This document shows positions 56,821 through 64,000 of a stretch of DNA of 64,000 nt, piece after piece (positions within the stretch are counted from its first letter, which is position 1; each line of letters opens with the position of its first letter). Origin of the DNA: Sambucus nigra (taxonomy: Eukaryota; Streptophyta; Magnoliopsida; Dipsacales; Adoxaceae). A program made the translations under genes and the position numbers. Where the stretch lies: NCBI GenBank assembly GCA_949130495.1, contig OX422209.1, forward strand, positions 695,995,757 through 696,059,756, read 5' to 3'. The notes below the pieces were generated by a model that had not been told where the DNA came from, did not search any database, and saw only the letters and a program-made list of their open reading frames with translations.

Positions 56821-58498
56821 ACTTTCCAGACTTCAACATCTTTTCGATCTCATCCTTCAAGGCAAATCACTTGTCTATAACATGGCCATGGTCTTGGTGG
56901 AACTTGCACCACAAGTTCTTGTTCCTCTTATGCGGAGGAGCCTTCAGTTTCTCAAGCCATCTTAGAGACCTGTCATTTTTTATCTCATTGAGGATATGCT
57001 CGCAGCTCACCGTTAGAGGGGTATAGTGTGCGAACTTGTCGTCAGCTGACCTCTTCTTTCCGTCCTTTTTCCTTTGGAACTTCCCACTACTACCGCCATT
57101 CTCATCCTCATACTTTGCTGCCATGGCCTCTTCAGCATTCATAACCTTACCCGCAGTTGCCAACAGCTCTTCCATGGACTTGGGAGGGTCTTTCGCAAGT
57201 TTCTACAACAATTTCCCTTTCTGAAGACCTCCTATGAGGGCGGTCATGGCTATATTCTCTTCATAGTCTTCCACCTCAAGCTTTCTTTGTTGAACCTGGA
57301 AATATAGTCTCTTAGGCTCTCATTCCTGCCTTGCTTGACGTATAACAGATGGGTGGTCTTCTTTTGAGGTCTTACCCCAAAATAGAAATTATGAATTAAT
57401 CGTTCATCCAACCCCTTAAAGTTCTCAATTGAATTCTTTGGAAGAGAAGTGAACCAGATGTGCGCTACTCCTATCAAAGTCCCAAAGAAGGCCCGACACT
57501 TCATCTTATCTGGTATTGAATAAATATCCGTCGTCGACTGGTATATCTCAATGTGATGCATATGGTTGGTGCTACCGTCATACTTAGGAGACACTTTTTG
57601 GGCAGTTTGAACTTAGCAGGGGTTGAAAACTCACTATCCTGGCCACGAATGGTGAACCTTCTGAGAAACCTCTTTGCAATGCATCTTGGCTTTTAATGAG
57701 GTCTCCTATCTTTTCTTCAAGACGTTGGATGGAGTCATTCCATGGTCTTGCAACGTCGGCTTGGCCGAGGTTATCCCCAGCCACCTCCAAGGGGTGGACT
57801 GAGGGTTCCCCAGCCGCAGCACAACATCGGTTGTTGACCTCTTCCTGGTCTCTTCCTCGTCCTATATAGGGTCGTCCTTGATGGTCCCGACGTTGACCAT
57901 CTTCCCTTTGTGAGCCGACTGCACTTCTCGACCTTGACAAACTCTATCTTAGGTCATTTACTGGGCCTAGACTTTCAAAGGCCGACCCTCTGCTTAATTG
58001 ATCAAAAGCTGATCCTCTTTGTTGGGCTTCTTCACCTCTTCGTCCTCCATAACCTCGGCTCTGCTGGATAGGATGAACTGTGTTATTAGAAACCTCATAT
58101 GACTCCCAACACTCTTCTGGGACATCTTTCACCTCTAAGTCATCATACCTATCCTCGGGGCAAGGGTGTCCTTACCTCCCCAGGCATAAACGCCTAGGGT
58201 CAACAATGTCCCTCCTCCGATGGGGTGTAGGTTGGTCTTTGCGTGGTGCCTGGGGTGGTCCCCTGGCTTCAGGATGGGGTTGAACAGCCACCGGAGTAAT
58301 CATCTCCGGTGAGACCCCAGGTGTTCTCATCATGTTTTGACTGAGTTGTGCGAATTGCTCTTTCATCGCTTGTTGCATTACAGCCAAAGACTTCAAGGCT
58401 GCTGCCACCTCCGCCATTTCGGACTGAGGCGGTGCCTGGATGGAACTAGGTCCCCCCACACCAGGCGGTGGAAGAGGTGGTGGTAATTCTGGTGTCAT
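56821..58498 (-). pseudogene. T2 gag
   Basis: Starts at ATG 58,498 (MTPELPPPLPPPGV), the first ATG after the primer site and a leader of about 160 bp. A proline-rich and arginine-rich N-terminal part is followed by the capsid-like domain (CRAFFGTLIGVAHIWFTSLP; LRDYISRFNKESL) and the knuckle CKFHQDHGHVIDK, where a TGA replaces the last Cys. Stops near 58,172 and 57,944 and a frameshift near 57,600 break it. The domain order is identical to T1. Confidence 0.88.
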
Positions 58499-58655
58499 AT
58501 GTTAACACAAAAGAGATGGTGTAGTAAATGAGCTTAATACCTTAAAGAACCTCTTTCAATGGTGAAATAGCTCCACGCAAGGGGTGAGGCTTGGTTCAAC
58601 ACCAGAGTCTCCGGTGAGGTTAAGCAGAAAAAGAGGAAGAGACAGCTTCTCGTTC

Positions 58656-58673
58656 CCAAAGATGGCGCCAAAA
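58656..58673 (-). promoter_or_regulatory. T2 primer-binding site
   Basis: Minus strand TGGCGCCATCTTTGGGAA next to the 5' LTR. It differs from the T1/T4 site at two bases. Confidence 0.85.
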
Positions 58674-59104
58674 TGATGATGCTGGAAATAACACCATCCT
58701 TCAAAGAGTTCTTAAGCTCAATTCAATGTTATCAATGGCAGTATAAGAGTAAGAGTGTTCAGTAGAAGGAGGTGAGGAGAAGAAGATGAACACAGTCATG
58801 TAAGTGGTTCAGCCAATCAGGCCTACGTCCATTCTGCAAGTGTGTGATAAATACCACTGTATGAGGGCTCTAATGGCCATAGATACAATCTCTCAAGCTT
58901 TCTCTCTTTACTGTATATTTGAACAGAGTTTCAGCTAGGGTTGCTAATTTCGGATCCCTCTCCAAGAAGGAGAAGACAAGTATATATAGCATGTGGGGGT
59001 GTAATGCACCCCCTATGCATGCAATGAGCATGTGTGTGTTGATCTAGCCAATATGATGAAGACATTTGTCACTGTCACATGTAGAGAATGATTATGAAAT
59101 ATTC
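58674..59104 (-). repeat. T2 right LTR (5' LTR), truncated
   Basis: Matches the first 432 bp of the left LTR with about 20 differences, then stops at gaaatattc. The missing part includes the outer LTR end. The U5 motif is present but its CCAC is mutated to CCAT (58,830). Confidence 0.88.
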
Positions 59105-59124
59105 ACACTGTCACCAGAGTCTCC
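59105..59124. other. filler at broken T2 end
   Basis: acactgtcaccagagtctcc sits between the cut LTR and the T3 copy. The word accagagtctccggtg also occurs at 58,602-58,617 inside T2, so the filler looks templated from nearby. Confidence 0.6.
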
Positions 59125-59255
59125 GGTGTTGACAATAAGGGAGTAGTTCCCACAATAAATTAATCATTTTTAGAGATTGATCACATTCCATTGTCTAGAT
59201 TATTATATTTTCCTTATTTAAAGCTTGGAAGAATGGAAAACATTTATCATAAAAC
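59125..59255. repeat. 131-bp duplicate flanking T2, right copy
   Basis: Copy of 47,845-47,975. It runs without break through the T2 insertion point into T3 RT sequence, so it represents an uninterrupted allele of the site. Confidence 0.9.
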
Positions 59256-61240
59256 CATGATATGAATCGATTAAGGGTAGTTAACATACTAGTCAACACT
59301 TGGGCATCTCTAACAGTAGTTGGATTGTTTTTGCTCTTGAAGGACCTTAATTTGGTCCTGATTGGCTTCAATCCATCTTTACATCACTAGGTATCCCAAA
59401 AACTTTACATAATTGACACAAAAATACACTTAGATGCATTCAACTTCATCATGTATTCCCTAAGGATTTTGAAGGTGCTGGAGTGATTCATGATGTGATA
59501 TCGCATATATGATTCTGTCGAGCATAGCATCAATGTATACCTCCATGGTTAATCCGATATGTTCCTTGAACATATTAGTCACAAGATTCTGATATGTTGC
59601 CCTAAAGTTTTTTAGGCTAAAAGGCATATCTTTGTAGCAATAAATTCCAAGAGATTGGTTAAAGAAGGTCTTCTCTTGATTAGAGCCAAACATAGATATA
59701 TAGTGATAGTTTGAGTAAGCGTCCATGAAGATCATGCGTTGATGACCTGATGTGGACTCGACGAGCTCCTTAATCATGCGGAGTGGAAAGATATCCTTTG
59801 GACAAGCCTTATTGAGATCTGTAAGGTCAATGAAAACTCTATACTTTTGGCTCTTCTTTCTGACCACGACGATTTTTGATATCCAATTCTAAAATTGAAC
59901 TTCTTTGATGGATTTGGTGTGGAGTAGATTCTCAACTTCATTTCCCACCACTTTTACCTTTTTAGGGGCTAATTTTGTTAGCTTCGGTTTGATCAGATGA
60001 CATTCAAGATCCACGTGTAGTAATTGGAAAGGAACGTCGGGGTCAATTCTAAGAAGATAATATGGCTCTCAAGCGAACACATTCGTGTTCATCCCATATA
60101 AATGAATGAGTTTCTCTACCTCATATTATAGAAATCAGAATCGACCAAAAAGGTTTTTTCTTGGTTGAGATGAGTCTAGAAGAATAGTTATAAGTTCCTC
60201 CATTACTCGATCTCCATGGGCTAGTCTAGTCACCGTTACCCCTGACTGAGCTCCCTTTGGTTTCTATTTGGACTTATCACCCTCCAAATTGCCATCATCC
60301 TTTGTTTTCTTGGACTAAGCCTGCTTTGATTTGATGGAGATGAAAAATATCCCCATATTTCTACCTGATATCCTCTTACTTTGTTGATCTCCGGGCCGAT
60401 CATAAACTTGAGTTTACAATGGAGCAAAGATGGTACAACTCTCATACTGTGCAACTAACCCTACCTAAAATTGAGCTATAAGGTGAATCTGACTGGATCA
60501 CATGGAACCTGATCTCCTAATTGACATGGTTAACCTTGACTGGGATCTTGATTTTCCTTAAAGATGTGTCCACATCGCAATAGAATCCATTAAGAGGAAA
60601 AAATTGGTGTCTAAATATTAGATAGTGTATCCAAGCTTATGCAGCAGATTGACATACATGATATCTGAAGAAATCACTTGATCGAACAGTATTCTCATTA
60701 CGTTGAATTTTGTAACTTGGAGACTAAGGATTATAGCATATTTATAGGGAAATTTAATTCGAACTAGAACCTCATTGGTGAATATGATTTCCCGATCAAG
60801 ATCACCATCCTTACGTTCTCATTAGGTAAAGATGGGACTTAAAACCTATACCCGAACTCACTCTTTACCTCATTTTTTCCTCATACATTGGGATGGATCT
60901 GTATGACCATATATGGCTACGATTATCCCTGATGGTGTAAGGTCATCATCTTTGTCCTTATTTATTACTGTATTGATTAGTGCTGAGGACTTTGCCTTTT
61001 TAATGTTAATATGCTCATTGAGATGGCTATCCTAGATAAGATCTTTTAGGTTTCAGTTTAATATCTTGCAGTTCTCTGTTATGTGACCATGGTCTATTGA
61101 TAGGTGCACTTGAGGAGGTTGGTGTCTCTTTAATTTGTGTCGCTGGCCATCTTTGGGGGATTCTTAAAGAAAATCTTGTCCTTTATCTAAGGTATGAGCT
61201 TGTAAATTAGTTCCTTGAAGAAAGTATTTATTTATCCTAT
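59256..61240 (-). pseudogene. T3 gag-pol fragment: gag knuckle and reverse transcriptase
   Basis: Minus strand. RT at 59,460-59,867: YRVFIDLTDLNKACPKD, FMDAYSNYHYI, MPFSLKNFRATYQ; the catalytic box reads YIDA instead of YVDD. The connection follows to 59,256. Upstream the sequence is very decayed; near 61,070-61,110 VHLSIDHGHITENC matches the variant zinc knuckle of T1. No LTR could be assigned. RNase H and integrase of the same element lie at 45,996-47,975. Confidence 0.75.
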
Positions 61241-62105
61241 AACTTTAAATTAACATATTTAAATTATTACTTATCTTCTTGAGTCTACATACCAGGTTCC
61301 TGTAGACCGAACCATAAATCATGCATTTACTTTTATAAAAAAAACCATTACCATGTCTTTTTCCATATATCTTGGGAAATCTGGGCATCGTTTTCATCAA
61401 TATTCTAACTACTTATAGTAAGAGCACCCTCCTTTTTGGATTTTTCATTACTATTGAGGAATATGAACTTTATAAACCCCAAATTATTACGTCTGAGACT
61501 TATCCTTATGATTCTACCTTCCTTTCGGGATATAAGTTAAGCTCTTCTCAATAAATACACCATCCCTTATCTTCAGATGATGTTAACACAAAATGGATCT
61601 AGGTTTCCCCAACCATATATAATCTAAATATTCCATTGTTTAACCAATGATGAAAATCATTATAAGAACATGATTCCTACTTGAGACTCGTCAACTAACA
61701 TTTGTGTTTACAAATTCCCATTAGTCATTTCTTTGAAATTAAAATGTTCATATAAACCTTCCCCAATGGGGGGGACCAAACATATTCCATATTTAATTGG
61801 AAATAATTACTATAAATTGTAAAATACTGTGATTCCGTGATTAACTCCTTCCGATGGGGAGAAAATTCAATACTAACCCAAGGAGTGGCATGTCGTTTGG
61901 CGCGACCTACCACTGTAAAGCAGTGGCATGTCATTTGAAGATCTGGTTCTCGCGACATCCCCTTGTCATTAGAACGACCCCTTTTTATTTTTCTTTTATT
62001 TTTCTCCAATTTTACCTACAATTCTTCTATAATTATAATTAACCCCATTTCAGCATAATTCATATAATATTTAATTGAATTATTGGGACAGGGTATCACT
62101 GGTCG
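61241..62105. repeat. LTR-like scrap, chromovirus style
   Basis: Sequence with loose similarity to the Tekay-like LTR: repeated gtcgtttgg/gtcatttga/gtcattaga words with gcgacc, and attgggacagggtatcactg against attatcagggtgtcactg at 17,813. A hairpin CCACTG-TAAAG-CAGTGG lies at 61,910-61,926. Borders and element are uncertain. Confidence 0.3.
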
Positions 62106-64000
62106 GAATATAATGTTTATGATTAATCAGATAAAAATTTTCTACAAGGTATGAGGAATACGTACAATAATTATGGTATCATTACTAAGTCCCCTTTAGT
62201 GTGAAGGATGTTAAGATATCCACTATGGACCTTTGCCATCAACGACCTGGTCATTTAAATTTTAGAGATCTTACGAGATTAGTTAAGAATGACCTAGTTT
62301 GTGTCTTCCTTCACATGGAAGTCCAACTTCCTTGATTTGTGGTCCTTAAAAACTAGGGAAAAAAATCAAGAGTCCCTATAGGAAGTTACATACTATTACC
62401 CCCTCATGTGTGTTAGAGTCAATACACATGGATTTTATGGGTCCAATGTGTAGAGACAACATTGGTGGTAATAAATACATTTCGATAATGGTCGATGACT
62501 TTTCGAGATATTCCATTTTTGCATTTCTTAGGTAAAAGGCCCATGCTTGTGAGCTCCTTATAACCAAATGTCGTCTACTTCATAATCAACACAATGTTTC
62601 CATCAATAGACTGAGAAGTGACAATGGCATGGGGTTTATCAACGTCGGTATTGGTGCATATTATGATGGTATAGGCATCAAATATGATTTTTTAATGGTA
62701 GGCACACCTTAAAAAATGGGATTATTGCAAGGAAAAATAAGACTATCCAAGAGGTGGAGCAAACCATGATCCTTAGTAGGAACATTCCTTGATGATTTTG
62801 GCCGGAGATGTTAACATCGCATGCCACACGGTGAATAAGGTTTATTTTCATTCACACACACTTCAAACTCCATATGAGTTGTGGATTGGTAAGAAACCCA
62901 ACTTATCATATTTTTGAGTTTTTGGGAGTCCTTTTTATATCCTTAGAGATAAAAAGAATTTATGAAAATTCAACTCTATAAGTGATGTGGGAATATTTTT
63001 AGAATATTCATCGACACGTAAAGCCTATAAGGTGTATAATCTTAAAAGCTCTAAGGTCATGGACTCGATAAACACCATGATTAGAGATGATGCGCCGACT
63101 ATGCTTATTGGCCATGATATTTCGTGTGAGAACGCCTGATGATGATCCCATTGTTCCCTACACCACCATAGTGGATCCAACTCTTAAAAAAGAGGATCCA
63201 TCCTTTTGGGTTAAAAGGAGTCATTACCTATTGACATACTTGGTAATTCCACACTAGGTGTCAAGAATTGCACTCAACTAGAGAATGTGGTTAAAGACTT
63301 TCGCTACACTTACACGGTAGATACCAAGAATGTGAAGTAAGTACTCATGGATGAGCATTGTATAAGTTCTATGCAAGAAGAGTTGCTTCATTTTTGAAAG
63401 AAAAATATTTGGGAATTAGTCCCCCAACAAAGCAAGACTAACATGATTGGTACCTAGTGTATGTACAAAGACAAGCTGGATGATAATGGAACCATCATTT
63501 ACAATAAGGACAAGTTGGTCATTTAAGGTTACACGTGAATTCAATGTGTAGACTTTGACGAGACATTCACTATTGTTGCTAATCTTGAGTTTGTCCACTT
63601 ACTACTCACCATATCATGTTATCTACTTTTTAGGCTCTACCAAATGGATGTCAAAAATGCCTTTATTAATAACATACTTCAGGAGGAGGTTTATGTGGAA
63701 CAACCAACTGGGTTTGATGATCCAAAACACCCAAAACATGTCTTTTATGGTTTAAAGTAAGCACCCCGTGCTTGGTATGAAAGGTTAACTTCTTATCTCT
63801 TAGCTCGTGGCTTCAATAGATGAGGAGTTGATGTGACGTTATTATTTAGAAGATAGGGTGGTGCTATCGTAGTTGTCCAAGTTTATGTGGATGACATATT
63901 CTTTGAATCCACATGTTCCCAATATTCTCATACTTTTGAGGAGGAGATGAAGAGCAAATTTGAGATGAGTATGAATGGTGAACTTACTTTCTTCCCAGTT
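62106..64000 (+). pseudogene. Ty1/copia pol fragment (possibly SIRE-type), runs off window
   Basis: Plus strand. Pre-integrase zinc region LCHQRPGHLNFRDL (about 62,232), integrase IHMDFMGP (first Asp, about 62,430), VDDFSRYSIFAFL and RSDNGMGFI (second Asp), then decayed sequence to about 63,150. RT follows: VDFDETFTIVANLE, MDVKNAFINNILQEEVY, APRAWYERL and an intact YVDD at about 63,884-63,895, with EMKSKFEMSMNGELTFF at the edge. That last stretch is like the SIRE/Maximus lineage. Many stops and shifts. The rest of RT, RNase H and the 3' LTR lie outside. Confidence 0.85.

Larger units (their letters stand above)
47976..59104 (-). mobile_element. T2: Tat-lineage retrotransposon with antisense aORF, protease-less
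   Basis: Same plan as T1: gag-pol on the minus strand (53,407-58,498), a spliced aORF on the plus strand (49,738 to about 51,938), and a tandem array between their convergent ends. The left LTR is complete at its outer end; the right LTR is cut at 59,104 and followed by 20-24 bp of filler. The protease region is missing by deletion at about 56,815. LTR copies differ by about 5 percent, so it is older than T1 and T4. It interrupts T3 between RT and RNase H. Confidence 0.9.

Overview
This is nuclear DNA of a flowering plant, probably a eudicot. The evidence is AT-rich sequence, GT-AG introns, plant-lineage Ty3/gypsy (Tat and Tekay-like) and Ty1/copia retrotransposons, a plant L1-type LINE, and decayed pieces of plant nuclear genes. 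No intact host gene, rRNA, tRNA or CRISPR array was found. Nearly all recognisable coding sequence belongs to transposable elements, and most of it is broken by stops and frameshifts.

Layout. 1-3,724 is a flank with a Tekay-like LTR scrap (1-240) and exon-like fragments, one of them prolyl-tRNA synthetase-like. 3,730-16,201 is element T1, a complete Tat-type Ty3/gypsy element (target duplication ATGGT) with gag-pol on the minus strand and a spliced additional ORF (aORF) on the plus strand. 16,207-17,261 is flank. 17,262-26,962 is a tandem LTR-internal-LTR-internal-LTR array of a gag-only Tekay-like element on the minus strand. 26,963-35,388 is flank carrying a methionine aminopeptidase pseudogene, a copia element (28,200-32,601, target duplication GAAAA), an RRS1-like pseudogene and a MITE-like segment. 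35,389-42,322 is T4, a very young non-coding LTR element (436-bp LTRs with about two differences, target duplication CCTAC). 42,328-61,240 is read as an old Tat element, T3, split by a 5'-truncated LINE (42,883-45,995) and by a second aORF-bearing Tat element, T2 (47,976-59,104); T4 sits at its left edge. 61,241-62,105 is an LTR-like scrap. 62,106-64,000 is a decayed copia pol running off the window.

How the parts work together. T1 and T2 share one plan on the minus strand: 5' LTR, primer site, gag, (protease), reverse transcriptase, RNase H, second RNase H, integrase. The aORF runs toward them on the plus strand, so integrase and aORF transcripts converge. The convergent gap holds a tandem array in both elements, and the array units contain short inverted repeats. 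T4 has the same 18-nt primer site as T1, no coding capacity and long arrays of the same hairpin style, so it looks like a passenger mobilised by T1-type machinery. Stops in T1 and T2 are mostly explained by C-to-T changes at CAG, CAA, CGA or TGG codons, as expected of methylated, silenced DNA.

All boundaries come from reading the sequence by eye. Percent differences are hand estimates, and no homology search was run.
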